Source: Deinococcus rhizophilus
Lineage (GTDB): Bacteria; Deinococcota; Deinococci; Deinococcales; Deinococcaceae
Reading direction: 5' to 3'
Assembly: GCF_030271215.1 (NCBI RefSeq)
Contig: NZ_JASNGB010000016.1
Span: 1-18,561 of the forward strand
Length of the DNA stretch: 18,561 nt
Of this stretch, positions 1 through 7,534 are shown one piece after another. A program made the translations under genes and the position numbers. The notes below the pieces were generated by a model. That model ran no database searches, was not told the origin of the DNA, and worked only from the letters and a program-made list of their open reading frames with translations. Each line of letters starts with the position of its first letter. Within the stretch, counting starts at the first letter, position 1.

Positions 1-1
1 G

Positions 2-106
2 TGGGCGGCCCGGCAGGAGGGCGCGGGCGTGTGGCGGCTGGCCCGTGGCCCCAACGCCGGGGCGATCGACGACCGGGTGGGGGGCTGGCTGAGCGGCCAG
101 GGCTAG
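2..106 (+). CDS. C-terminal end of an unidentified protein (partial)
   Basis: An open frame enters from the left edge and stops at TAG 104-106, giving the last 34 residues of a protein. The visible tail is rich in Gly, Ala, Arg and Trp, with no motif I recognise. It is probably the end of a real gene because it runs in the same direction as tsaE and stops 33 bp before it, and the competing long frame here is only an antisense or shifted shadow. No function can be given from this fragment. Confidence 0.4.
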   Translation, partial: WAARQEGAGVWRLARGPNAGAIDDRVGGWLSGQG

Positions 107-126
107 GGGCCGGGGGGACTCTCCCC

Positions 127-132
127 TATCCT
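127..132 (+). promoter_or_regulatory. -10 element of tsaE, leaderless type
   Basis: TATCCT lies exactly 7 nt before the tsaE ATG, and there is no purine-rich ribosome-binding site in between (the spacer is ggccccc). A TAnnnT hexamer at this distance puts the transcription start at or next to the A of ATG, as expected for a leaderless mRNA. The call is inferred from spacing only. Confidence 0.45.
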
Positions 133-139
133 GGCCCCC

Positions 140-589
140 ATGACCGAGTTGCCCCTGCCCCTCTCCCCCGGCGAGTCCCGTCTGCTGCGCGGCGAGGGCG
201 AGCAGCGGGCGCTGGGAGCGGCCCTCGCGCACGCGCTGCCGCCCGGCTCGCTCCTCTTTCTGGAGGGGGAACTGGGGGCGGGCAAGACCACGCTCACGCG
301 GGGGCTGGTGGGGGCCTACGGCTTTTCCGGGGGCGTGACCAGCCCCACCTACGCCCTGATGCACGCCTATCCCACCCCCGCCGGGCGGGTCCTGCACGTG
401 GACGCCTACCGGGTGCGGGACGTGGCCGAGCTGTACGAGATGGACCTCGAGGACCTCGTGGCGGGAAGTCGCCTCAGCGTGGTGGAGTGGGGGGAGGGGC
501 TGTACGGGGACTATCCGGCGGCCCCCGTGCTGCGGCTGGAGCATGTGGAGGACGAGGCGGAGGTCCGGCGGGTCACACGGGTGCGGTGA
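140..589 (+). CDS. tsaE: tRNA threonylcarbamoyladenosine biosynthesis ATPase TsaE
   Basis: This is a 149-residue protein, the normal length for TsaE (YjeE family). TsaE is the ATPase that works with TsaB and TsaD to place threonylcarbamoyl on A37 of ANN-decoding tRNAs in the cytoplasm. Visible motifs are the Walker A loop GELGAGKTT (residues 43-51), the family signature SPTYALMHAY (68-77), an H-x-D-x-Y-R segment (86-91) and the conserved V-E-W triplet (115-117). The ATG at 140 was chosen because the protein aligns with the family from there and a TATCCT element sits 7 nt upstream. ackA follows 82 bp downstream on the same strand but has its own possible -10 element, so they need not be one operon. 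tsaB and tsaD are not in the window. Confidence 0.93.
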   Translation: MTELPLPLSPGESRLLRGEGEQRALGAALAHALPPGSLLFLEGELGAGKTTLTRGLVGAYGFSGGVTSPTYALMHAYPTPAGRVLHVDAYRVRDVAELYEMDLEDLVAGSRLSVVEWGEGLYGDYPAAPVLRLEHVEDEAEVRRVTRVR

Positions 590-671
590 GTGCCCCCTGC
601 GGGCAGGTTCGGTCCCGCCATGAAGGAAGCCGGGACGCCCTCCCCCGCCGGTCTGGGCCAGAATGCCTGCC

Positions 672-1859
672 ATGTGGACCCTGGTCGTCAACTGCGGGTC
701 GAGCAGCCTGAAGTTCGCGCTGCTGCGGCCGGACACCCCAGACGTGCCCCTCGCGGGCCTCGCGGAGCGGCTGGGCACGGACGCCGCCTCGGTGCGGGTG
801 GACCGCGCCGGGGAGCGGGTCACGGTGCCGCTGCCCGGCGGGGGCTACCCGGACGCCTTCGGGGTGGTGCTGGCTGAGCTCGACCGGCTGGGCCTGCGTG
901 GTCAGGTCGGCGCGGTGGGGCACCGGGTCGTGCATGGCGGCGAGCGCTTCAGCGCCCCGGCCCTCCTGACGCCAGAGGTGCTGGACGCGGTGCGGGCCTG
1001 CGTGCCCCTCGCGCCGCTGCACAACCCGGCCAACATCGCCGGAATTGAGGCGGCGCAATCGGCCTTCGGGGACGTGCCGCACGTGGCGGTCTTCGACACC
1101 GCCTTTCACCAGACCATGCCGGAGGTCGCCTACCGCTACGCCGTGCCGGAAAGCTGGTACCGCCAGCACGGGGTCCGGCGCTACGGCTTCCACGGCACCA
1201 GCCACGCCTACGTGGCGGGCGAGGCAGCGCGGCTGCTGGGGCGGCCCCTGGAAGACCTCAACCTCGTCACCGCGCACCTCGGCAACGGCGCGAGCGTGTC
1301 GGCGGTCGCGGGCGGGCGCAGCGCAGACTCCAGCATGGGGCTGACCCCGCTGGAAGGGCTGGTCATGGGCACCCGCAGCGGCGACGTGGACCCCGGCCTG
1401 CACGACTTCATCGCGCGGCAGGCGGGCCTGAGCCTGTCGCAGGTCACGGCGGCCCTGAACAAGGAGAGCGGGCTGCTGGGCCTGTCGGGGCTGAGCAACG
1501 ACATGCGTGAGCTGGAGGAGGCCGCCGCGCGGGGCCACGCCGGGGCCCGCCTCGCGGTGGAGGTCTTCGTGTACCGCCTCGCCAAGACCATTGCGGGGAT
1601 GGCGGTCGCCCTCGGACGGCTCGACGGACTGGTCTTCACGGGCGGGATCGGGGAGAACAGCGCCGCCGTGCGCTCGGCCACCCTGGAGCGGCTGGGGCTG
1701 CTGGGCTTCCGGCTGGACGCGGCGGCGAACGACCGGGCCGTGCGCGGGCAGGGCGGCGTCATCACCACCCCGCAGAGTGTGCCCGCTCTGGTCGTGAACA
1801 CCAACGAGGAACGGATGATCGCGCGGGAGACGGGGCAGCTCGTCGCACGTGACCTGTAG
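672..1859 (+). CDS. ackA: Acetate kinase
   Basis: Acetate kinase transfers phosphate between acetyl phosphate and ADP, and with Pta forms the acetyl-CoA/acetate pathway in the cytoplasm. The 395-residue product has the family landmarks in order: NCGSSSLKF at the N-terminus (first phosphate-binding motif), HRVVHGGERF, PLHNP, FDTAFH, YGFHGTSH, HLGNGAS, MGTRSGDVDP (adenosine and metal region), GIGENS and the C-terminal NTNEERMIA. I chose the ATG at 672 over the in-frame ATG at 663 because acetate kinases normally begin only a few residues before the NCGSSS motif, and because a CAGAAT hexamer (659-664) lies 7 nt before it, which suits a leaderless start. Neither ATG has a good ribosome-binding site. 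pta follows after 57 bp, the usual pairing. Confidence 0.95.
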   Translation: MWTLVVNCGSSSLKFALLRPDTPDVPLAGLAERLGTDAASVRVDRAGERVTVPLPGGGYPDAFGVVLAELDRLGLRGQVGAVGHRVVHGGERFSAPALLTPEVLDAVRACVPLAPLHNPANIAGIEAAQSAFGDVPHVAVFDTAFHQTMPEVAYRYAVPESWYRQHGVRRYGFHGTSHAYVAGEAARLLGRPLEDLNLVTAHLGNGASVSAVAGGRSADSSMGLTPLEGLVMGTRSGDVDPGLHDFIARQAGLSLSQVTAALNKESGLLGLSGLSNDMRELEEAAARGHAGARLAVEVFVYRLAKTIAGMAVALGRLDGLVFTGGIGENSAAVRSATLERLGLLGFRLDAAANDRAVRGQGGVITTPQSVPALVVNTNEERMIARETGQLVARDL

Positions 1860-1903
1860 CGTGGAGCGCAGAGCATAGTCCCGGTCCCCCTCCCCCCACC
1901 CCC

Positions 1904-1910
1904 GAAGGAG
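1904..1910 (+). promoter_or_regulatory. Ribosome-binding site of pta
   Basis: GAAGGAG lies 6 nt before the ATG at 1917. It is one of the few clear Shine-Dalgarno sequences on this strand and supports both the chosen start and translation from a longer ackA-pta message. Confidence 0.6.
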
Positions 1911-1916
1911 CCCCCC

Positions 1917-4034
1917 ATGCACACCCTCTTTGTCGCCCCCACCCGCAACGGCGTGGGCCTGAGCAGCACCGCCCTCGGCCTCGCCCGCGCCCTGGAACGC
2001 CAGGGCCTGCGGGTCGCCTTTCTCAAACCCATCGCGCAGACGCACGAGACGGAGACCGACGACTCGGTCCACTTCGCCCGCACCCTCGCGCACCTGCAGG
2101 CCCCCACGCCCATCGCGCTCGCCCACGCCGAGGAACAGCTCAGCCAGGGCGCCGAGGAGGACCTGATGGAGGAGGTCATCGCCCTTTCCCGGCAGGCCGC
2201 CGGGGGACCGGGCGGGGCCGACGTGCTCGTCGCGGAGGGGCTGGCGCTGAACGAGCGCAACACCTACGCCGGGGCACTGAACGCCAGCCTCGCCCGCAAC
2301 CTGGAGGCGGATGTGGTGCTGGTGTCCAGCCTGGCCGGGGTCACGGCGGGCGCACTCGCGGACGAGCTGGAGATCGCCGCGCAGAACTACCGCCGCTCGG
2401 ACGGCTCGGGCCTCGCCGGGTACGTGCTGAACTTCGCGCCCGTGGGCCTGGACTTCGGCGGGCTGCTGGCCGAGTTGCGGGCCCGCAGCCGGGTGCTCTC
2501 CGGGGGCGAACTGCCCCTCCTCGGCGTGATCGCGCAGTCCCCGGCCCTGAGCGCCCCGCGCACCCTGGACGTGGCCCGGCACCTCGGCGCCGAGATTCTC
2601 AACGAGGGCGAGGCTGGGATGCGCCGGGTGACCAGCACGGTGGTCACCGCCCGCACGGTCCCCAAGATGGCCGACGCGGGCCTGTTCGCGTCCGGGGCGC
2701 TGGTGGTCACGCCCGGGGACCGCGAGGACGTGGTCATGGCGGCGTCCCTCTCGCACCTCAGCGGGGTGCCGCTGGCCGGGCTGCTGTACACCTCGGGCAG
2801 CAGTCCCGAGCCCTCCATCGAGCGGCTGTGCCGCGCCGCGCTGACCAGTTCGCTGCCGGTGCTGCGGGTGGAGACGAACTCCTTTCACACGGCGTCGGCC
2901 CTCTCGCGACTGGACCCCCGCGTGCCGCACGACGACCTCGAACGGATGGAGCGGACCCTCGACTTCATCGCCGACCGCCTCGACACCGTGCCGCTGCGCT
3001 CGCGCCTGAACACCCCGCAGGCCGAGGGCGACCGCCGGATGCCCCCCAGCGCCTTCCGCTACGAGCTGATTCAGAAGGCGCGGGCCGCCAACAGGCGCAT
3101 CGTCCTGCCCGAGGGCGACGAGCCGCGCACCGTGCGGGCGGCGATCCGCTGCGTGGAAAAGGGCATCGCCCGGCCCGTGCTGCTCGCCCATCCCGACCGG
3201 GTGCGGCAGGTCGCCGAGGGACAGGGCCTCACGATTCCCGAGGGGCTGGAAATCCTGGACCCCGAGGGCGTGCGGCGGCAGTACGTGGACCCGATGGTGG
3301 AACTTCGCAAGCACAAGGGCCTCACGGCGCCGCAGGCCGAGGCCCAGCTGGAGGACACGGTCGTGCTGGGCACGATGATGCTCGCATTGGGCGAGGTGGA
3401 CGGGCTGGTGTCGGGCGCGATCCACACCACCGCCAACACGGTGCGCCCGGCCCTGCAACTGATCAAGACGGCGCCCGGCGCGGCGCTGGTGTCGTCCATC
3501 TTCTTCATGCTGATGCCCGAGCAGGTGCTGGTCTACGGCGACGCGGCGATCAACCCCAATCCGGGCGCCGAGGAACTCGCGGACATCGCCATCCAGTCGG
3601 CCGACAGTGCGCGGGCCTTCGGGATTCCGCCGCGCGTGGCGATGCTCAGTTACTCCACCGGCGAGAGCGGCGAGGGCGCCGACGTGGAGAAGGTCAAGGA
3701 GGCCACCCGCCTCGTGCGTGAGCGCCGCCCCGACCTCCCGGTGGACGGCCCGCTGCAATACGACGCCGCGTCCGTCCTGAGCGTGGGCCGCCAGAAGGCG
3801 CCGAACAGCCCGGTCGCGGGGCGGGCGACCGTCTTCATCTTTCCCGACCTCAACACCGGGAACACGACCTACAAGGCCGTGCAGCGGGCGGCAGGCGTGG
3901 TCGCGGTCGGGCCGATGCTGCAGGGCCTGCGCAAGCCCGTCAACGACCTCTCGCGGGGGGCGCTGGTGGACGACATCGTGTACACCATCGCGCTGACGGC
4001 GATTCAGGCGACGCAGGTCAGCAGCGGAGCGTAG
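1917..4034 (+). CDS. pta: Phosphate acetyltransferase, long three-domain form
   Basis: Pta converts acetyl-CoA and phosphate to acetyl phosphate and CoA. At 705 residues it is close to the long form of E. coli, not the short 330-residue form. The N-terminal part (about 1-220) resembles the BioD/CobB-like P-loop fold, starting with APTRNGVGLSST and a FLKPIAQ strand. The middle (about 220-330) is the DRTGG-type regulatory domain. The catalytic PTA domain starts near residue 378 (FRYELIQKARAANRRIVLPEG) and includes SGAIHTTANTVRPALQ, MLSYSTGESG and the FPDLNTGNTTYKAVQR segment near the end. The frame is intact and the start is fixed by GAAGGAG at 1904-1910. It sits 57 bp after ackA and ends 56 bp from the convergent lptG; I see no clear terminator between them. 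Confidence 0.95.
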   Translation: MHTLFVAPTRNGVGLSSTALGLARALERQGLRVAFLKPIAQTHETETDDSVHFARTLAHLQAPTPIALAHAEEQLSQGAEEDLMEEVIALSRQAAGGPGGADVLVAEGLALNERNTYAGALNASLARNLEADVVLVSSLAGVTAGALADELEIAAQNYRRSDGSGLAGYVLNFAPVGLDFGGLLAELRARSRVLSGGELPLLGVIAQSPALSAPRTLDVARHLGAEILNEGEAGMRRVTSTVVTARTVPKMADAGLFASGALVVTPGDREDVVMAASLSHLSGVPLAGLLYTSGSSPEPSIERLCRAALTSSLPVLRVETNSFHTASALSRLDPRVPHDDLERMERTLDFIADRLDTVPLRSRLNTPQAEGDRRMPPSAFRYELIQKARAANRRIVLPEGDEPRTVRAAIRCVEKGIARPVLLAHPDRVRQVAEGQGLTIPEGLEILDPEGVRRQYVDPMVELRKHKGLTAPQAEAQLEDTVVLGTMMLALGEVDGLVSGAIHTTANTVRPALQLIKTAPGAALVSSIFFMLMPEQVLVYGDAAINPNPGAEELADIAIQSADSARAFGIPPRVAMLSYSTGESGEGADVEKVKEATRLVRERRPDLPVDGPLQYDAASVLSVGRQKAPNSPVAGRATVFIFPDLNTGNTTYKAVQRAAGVVAVGPMLQGLRKPVNDLSRGALVDDIVYTIALTAIQATQVSSGA

Positions 4035-4090
4035 CCGGTGGGGGCCCGTGGGGGGTGGAGCGTGGGAAGAGTTCGTGCCGCGCTGCGCTC

Positions 4091-5191
4091 CTACCTGCGG
4101 CTCGCCCGCCACAGCAGCAGCACGCCCGCCAGCACCGCGATCACGTCCGGCGCGGCGGCGGCGAGCAGCGGGGGCACGGCGCCGTTTTCCCCCATCACCT
4201 TGAACACGCTCCAGGTGGCGTAGTACGCAAAGGTCAGCAGCAGCGCCCACACCAGCCCCAGGTTCAGGCCGCTGCGAAAGGTGTACACCGCGAGGCTGAC
4301 CGCGAAAAAGGCCAGCGCGAGGGCCGCCAGCGGTTCGCTGAACTTGCGGTACAGCGCCGTGAAGTCGGCGGGCGCGGCCACGTTCTGGGCGCGGTAGGCC
4401 CCGGTGCGGGCCAGCAGGTCGGGCAGCGGGAGGTAAAAGGGCGCCAGGGCCGCGCCCGAGCCGTCGAAGCTCGCCTGCACGTCCTGAACGGGCAGGGTGC
4501 CCTGGGCGAAGGTGAGGACCGTCACGGGCCGCCCGTTCTCGAAGGTGACGCGGCGGCCCCCCTCCAGCTCCAGGACGTTGCTGCCCGCCCGCAGGCGGCC
4601 GCGCTCGGCGGTGATGACCTCACGGGGGGGCAGCCCGGCCTGCATGGTCACGATGCGCAGGTCGCGCAGGTCGCCGCCGGGCAGGGCCTCCCCCACGCTG
4701 ATCGCCCGGTTCAGCGCGTCGCGCAGCACCAGCCCCGGCTGACCGGGGTCCCCCAGGCCGATCACGCGGGGATTGTCCAGCACGATCTCGCGCTGCACGC
4801 TCTGGGCCTGCACGCGGGCGCGGGTGACCACCAGTTCGTTGATCGCAAAGGCCGCCAGCGCCACCACCGCCGCCAGCGTCAGCACCGGCCGGAACAGCCG
4901 CGAGGCCGGGACCCCGCCCGCCAGCGCCGCCTTGATCTCCGAGTCGGCGGCGAGGCGTGACAGGCCCAGCAGGGTGGCGAACATCAGCGCGATGGGCAAT
5001 CCCAGCGCCACCGCCTCCGGGATATTCAGCGCCACCAGCCGCGCCACCAGCAGGCCGTCAGCACCCTTGGCCAGCAGCGGGGCGATGACCTCTTCGAGCA
5101 GCAGCAGCAGCAGCAGCAGGATGATCGCCAGCAGCGCCCCCACGAGCGGCGGCAGGATTTCCTCGATGACGTAGCGCTCAAAGCGCTTCAC
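4091..5191 (-). CDS. LptG/LptF-type permease (YjgP/YjgQ family), second of the pair
   Basis: This 366-residue membrane protein belongs to the YjgP/YjgQ family, whose best-known members are the LptF and LptG transmembrane subunits of the lipopolysaccharide export ABC transporter. Hydrophobic segments are at about residues 12-32, 60-78, 100-118, 284-303, 311-330 and 345-361, with a soluble domain of about 120-280 between TM3 and TM4. The coupling-helix motif SRLAADSEIKAALAGG is at 78-93. The start is GTG at 5191, which overlaps the TGA stop of the upstream gene (GTGA), indicating translational coupling. TM1 contains eight leucines in a row encoded largely by a (CTG)7 repeat. Which member is F and which is G cannot be decided from sequence alone. 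No ATPase partner (LptB) is in the window. Confidence 0.88.
   Translation of the reverse strand: MKRFERYVIEEILPPLVGALLAIILLLLLLLLEEVIAPLLAKGADGLLVARLVALNIPEAVALGLPIALMFATLLGLSRLAADSEIKAALAGGVPASRLFRPVLTLAAVVALAAFAINELVVTRARVQAQSVQREIVLDNPRVIGLGDPGQPGLVLRDALNRAISVGEALPGGDLRDLRIVTMQAGLPPREVITAERGRLRAGSNVLELEGGRRVTFENGRPVTVLTFAQGTLPVQDVQASFDGSGAALAPFYLPLPDLLARTGAYRAQNVAAPADFTALYRKFSEPLAALALAFFAVSLAVYTFRSGLNLGLVWALLLTFAYYATWSVFKVMGENGAVPPLLAAAAPDVIAVLAGVLLLWRASRR
5099..5119 (+). repeat. (CAG)7 trinucleotide repeat inside the permease gene
   Basis: Seven perfect CAG units lie on the + strand. They read as CTG leucine codons on the coding strand, within the first transmembrane helix of the 4091-5191 permease. 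Unit gain or loss would change the helix by one leucine without shifting the frame. Confidence 0.85.
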
Positions 5192-6291
5192 CGCAGCCTC
5201 CAGGCCAGCACGCCCGCGACGAGCAGGAACAGCAGGTTGGGCAGCCACGCCGCGAGCGTGGGCGGCAGCGCCCCCACCCGTGCGAGTTGCGGCGCGGTGG
5301 CCCACAGCGCGTAGAACAGGGCCACGAAGACCACCACCGCCGCAAAGGCCGCCGCCCGGTTCCGCAGCAGCAGCCCCAGCGCTCCCGCCGCCAGCGCGAA
5401 GATCACGGCCGTCAGGGGATCGGCCAGCCGCGCAGCCAGCTGGTGCGCGTCCACCCGGCGTTCCTCCGGGGTGCCCTCGCCGCTCGCCAGCCGTGCCCGC
5501 AGTTCGGGCGTGCTGACCTGCGCGGGGGGCGGCGTGGGGGGACGGGGCTGGTCGGTCTGCCGGAACACCAGGGGACCGGGCGCGGGCTGCGGGTCCTGAC
5601 CGGGGCGGGTGATCCACGCGCCCGTGACCGTCCAGGTCTGCGCGGCGGTGTCCCAGGTGCCGCCCGTGGCCGTGACCGTCTCGTCGCCGCGCTGCACCAG
5701 CACGCCTTCGAGCGCAGCGACCGGACCGCCCGCCCCGCTGCTGACCCGGCCCGCGTAAAAGAGGCCGTCTCCCGAGGCATAGGTGTAGTTGTCCTGGGTG
5801 GGTGTGGGCTGCGGGCCGCCGTAGATCGTGTACCACGCCGCGTCGAAGCGGGCCAGTCCCGCCGGGGCCACGTACCCCGCGTTCCAGTAGGCCAGCGCCG
5901 CCACAACTGCAAAGGGCAGCGCCAGCGGCCACACCAGCGACAGGGGCCGCACACCCCCCGCCGCTGCCGCCTTGAGTTCGCTGTCGCCCTGCATCCGCCC
6001 GAAGGCCAGCAGCACCGCAAAGGGCACCGAGAGCACCAGCGCCTCGTTCAGCGTGTTGGGCGCCAGCGCCCCAAAGACCGCCAGCGCCTGCCCCGGCGTG
6101 GCCCCGTAGGTCAGGAAGGCCCCGACACTCGTGCTCAGGATGTCGGTCAGCCGCAAGGTCAGAAAGAGCGCCACGCCCGCCGCGTACCAGCGCAGCACCT
6201 CCGAGAGCACCGCACGGTTCAGGGTCCGGGGCGGCCTCTGCCCACGCCGCGCCGCCTCTGCCTCCCGCGTGCCGGGCACCGGCCGGGTCAC
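5188..6291 (-). CDS. LptF/LptG-type permease (YjgP/YjgQ family), first of the pair
   Basis: The 367-residue product has the same architecture as its downstream partner. TM helices are at about 32-52, 82-98, 118-137, 293-310, 314-332 and 345-363, and a large soluble domain at about 140-290 carries a proline-rich stretch near 240-260. The family motif FGRMQGDSELKAAAAGG is at 97-113. In Gram-negatives such proteins pair with an LptB ATPase to extract LPS from the inner membrane. Deinococcus is not known to make classical LPS, so the substrate here is unknown. The GTG start at 6291 is supported by GGAAGGA (6298-6304) at a good distance. The last four bases overlap the GTG start of the next gene. 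Confidence 0.88.
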   Translation of the reverse strand: MTRPVPGTREAEAARRGQRPPRTLNRAVLSEVLRWYAAGVALFLTLRLTDILSTSVGAFLTYGATPGQALAVFGALAPNTLNEALVLSVPFAVLLAFGRMQGDSELKAAAAGGVRPLSLVWPLALPFAVVAALAYWNAGYVAPAGLARFDAAWYTIYGGPQPTPTQDNYTYASGDGLFYAGRVSSGAGGPVAALEGVLVQRGDETVTATGGTWDTAAQTWTVTGAWITRPGQDPQPAPGPLVFRQTDQPRPPTPPPAQVSTPELRARLASGEGTPEERRVDAHQLAARLADPLTAVIFALAAGALGLLLRNRAAAFAAVVVFVALFYALWATAPQLARVGALPPTLAAWLPNLLFLLVAGVLAWRLR

Positions 6292-6351
6292 GCCGTTTCC
6301 TTCCGGGGGACGTGCAGGGCGAGGAACAGGCGGGAGGGCGGCACGCGCGGC

Positions 6352-6357
6352 ATTCTA
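6352..6357 (-). promoter_or_regulatory. Possible -10 element for the permease operon
   Basis: TAGAAT on the - strand lies about 60 nt before the GTG at 6291 and is the best -10-like hexamer between that start and the MITE-like element. No convincing -35 box is seen, so the assignment is weak. Confidence 0.25.
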
Positions 6358-6457
6358 GACCAGCGCCCCCGCGCCATCTGCCCAGTCTGAATGAGAACAC
6401 GCGCCCCCTGGGAGGGACGCGCTGGGGGTGGGCTGGGGCAGGGTCTCCTCCCCGCCC

Positions 6458-6595
6458 CTAGAGCATTGGACAGAATGACGGCCCCCGGGGAAGGGCGCCC
6501 CAGGTGCCTCCATTCTGCCCCATGTTCCTGTCCCATTCGCTCGCTCTGCTCGGCCAACGAATGCGGAAACCCACCGCCTTCTTATGGCAAATGCT

Positions 6596-6599
<4 letters not shown>
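6458..6599. mobile_element. MITE-like element with CTAG flanks, no coding capacity
   Basis: The two ends form a perfect 10-bp inverted repeat, CTAGAGCATT at 6458-6467 and AATGCTCTAG at 6590-6599, with scattered further matches inward. Seen another way, AGCATT...AATGCT (6462-6595, 134 bp) is bounded by a direct CTAG on both sides, a target duplication typical of IS5-type elements that insert at CWAG/YTAR. Inside are further palindromes: CAGAATG (6471-6477) with CATTCTG, and CATTCG with CGAATG. There is no ORF, so it would be a non-autonomous element mobilised in trans. The right CTAG contains the stop codon of ddrC. That it is repeated elsewhere in the genome is inference. Confidence 0.55.
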
Positions 6600-7288
<689 letters not shown>

Positions 7289-7294
7289 GCGAAT

Positions 7295-7300
7295 ATCTTA
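7295..7300 (-). promoter_or_regulatory. -10 element of ddrC, leaderless type
   Basis: TAAGAT on the - strand is 6 nt from the ATG. With TTATGT (7319-7324) as a -35 region the spacer is 18 nt. The resulting transcription start falls at or beside the A of ATG. The -35 half lies inside the RDRM, so a repressor bound there would block polymerase. Confidence 0.5.
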
Positions 7301-7325
7301 GCATATTTTCTGTTCAAAACATAAT
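7298..7325 (+). promoter_or_regulatory. Possible divergent + strand promoter across the RDRM
   Basis: On the + strand TTAGCA (7298-7303) and CATAAT (7320-7325) are separated by 16 bp. The predicted start is near 7332, exactly where the structured region described next begins. The RDRM occupies the spacer and most of the -10 box, so this promoter would share DdrO control with ddrC. It is inferred from hexamers only. Confidence 0.3.
7308..7324 (-). promoter_or_regulatory. Radiation/desiccation response motif (RDRM), DdrO operator
   Basis: On the - strand the site reads TTATGTTTTGAACAGAA. It is a 17-bp imperfect palindrome (TT-A/C-TGTT, centre TTG, AACA-G/T-AA) matching the RDRM consensus TTATGTCATTGACATAA at 12 of 17 positions and having the same length and half-site spacing. 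It is 19 bp upstream of the ddrC start, the usual position for a DdrO-controlled gene. Confidence 0.85.
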
Positions 7326-7462
7326 CGGTGGGGCCCTCGCTGCATACCCCGGCCATCCAGCAGCCGGGGCGAGGAGGGACAGCGGAAAGCGGAAGACAGC
7401 CTGCTGGCGAGGGCCATTCAGCGGGCCACGGGCGGCCGACGCTGAGACTAACCTGCCGGGTC

Positions 7463-7491
7463 TTGACCAGACCTGTATACCGAGCTATAGT
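7463..7491 (+). promoter_or_regulatory. Strong sigma70-like promoter
   Basis: TTGACC (7463-7468) and TATAGT (7486-7491) are separated by exactly 17 bp, the best consensus promoter in the window. Transcription would begin near 7498, only about 5 nt before the terminator stem, so the predicted product is about 27 nt. A small palindrome GGTCT-AGACC covers the -35 box. Confidence 0.5.
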
Positions 7492-7502
7492 TTTCGACAT
7501 CA

Positions 7503-7525
7503 CCGCCCGACGAGGCGGCTTTTTT
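7503..7525 (+). terminator. Intrinsic terminator, + strand
   Basis: CCGCC (7503-7507) pairs with GGCGG (7514-7518) across a 6-nt loop and is followed by C and six Ts. The T-tract shows it acts on + strand transcripts. No protein gene lies upstream on that strand, so its substrate must be a non-coding transcript. Confidence 0.7.
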
Positions 7526-7534
7526 ATTGCCCGT

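Larger units (their letters stand above)
7332..7525 (+). ncRNA. Candidate structured small RNA opposite ddrC
   Basis: This stretch has no credible ORF, is bounded on the left by a possible promoter at the RDRM and on the right by a + strand terminator. Three perfect complementary pairs lie in it: GGCCCTCGC (7332-7340) with GCGAGGGCC (7407-7415), CCAGCAG (7357-7363) with CTGCTGG (7401-7407), and CCCCGGC (7347-7353) with GCCGGGG (7363-7369). The first two share one 15-nt right arm, so they could form one long interrupted helix; the third is a local hairpin that competes for only one base. I do not recognise RNase P, tmRNA, SRP or 6S signatures. A strong internal promoter (7463-7491) leaves open that only the 3' end is transcribed. 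Confidence 0.35.

Noticed and set aside
663..671. Upstream ATG as ackA start
   Set aside because: It lies within the probable -10 element, and family members normally begin at the Met just before the WTLVVNCGSSS sequence.
4035..4090. Terminator between convergent pta and permease genes
   Set aside because: The 56-bp spacer is G-rich but has no stem followed by a T-run on either strand.
573..4250. 1225-codon open frame on the - strand across ackA and pta
   Set aside because: It is antisense to two unmistakable genes and has the Arg/His/Gly-rich composition of a high-GC shadow frame.
7332..7525. RNase P RNA, tmRNA, SRP RNA or 6S RNA
   Set aside because: None of the conserved core sequences of these RNAs can be found; only unspecific hairpins are seen.
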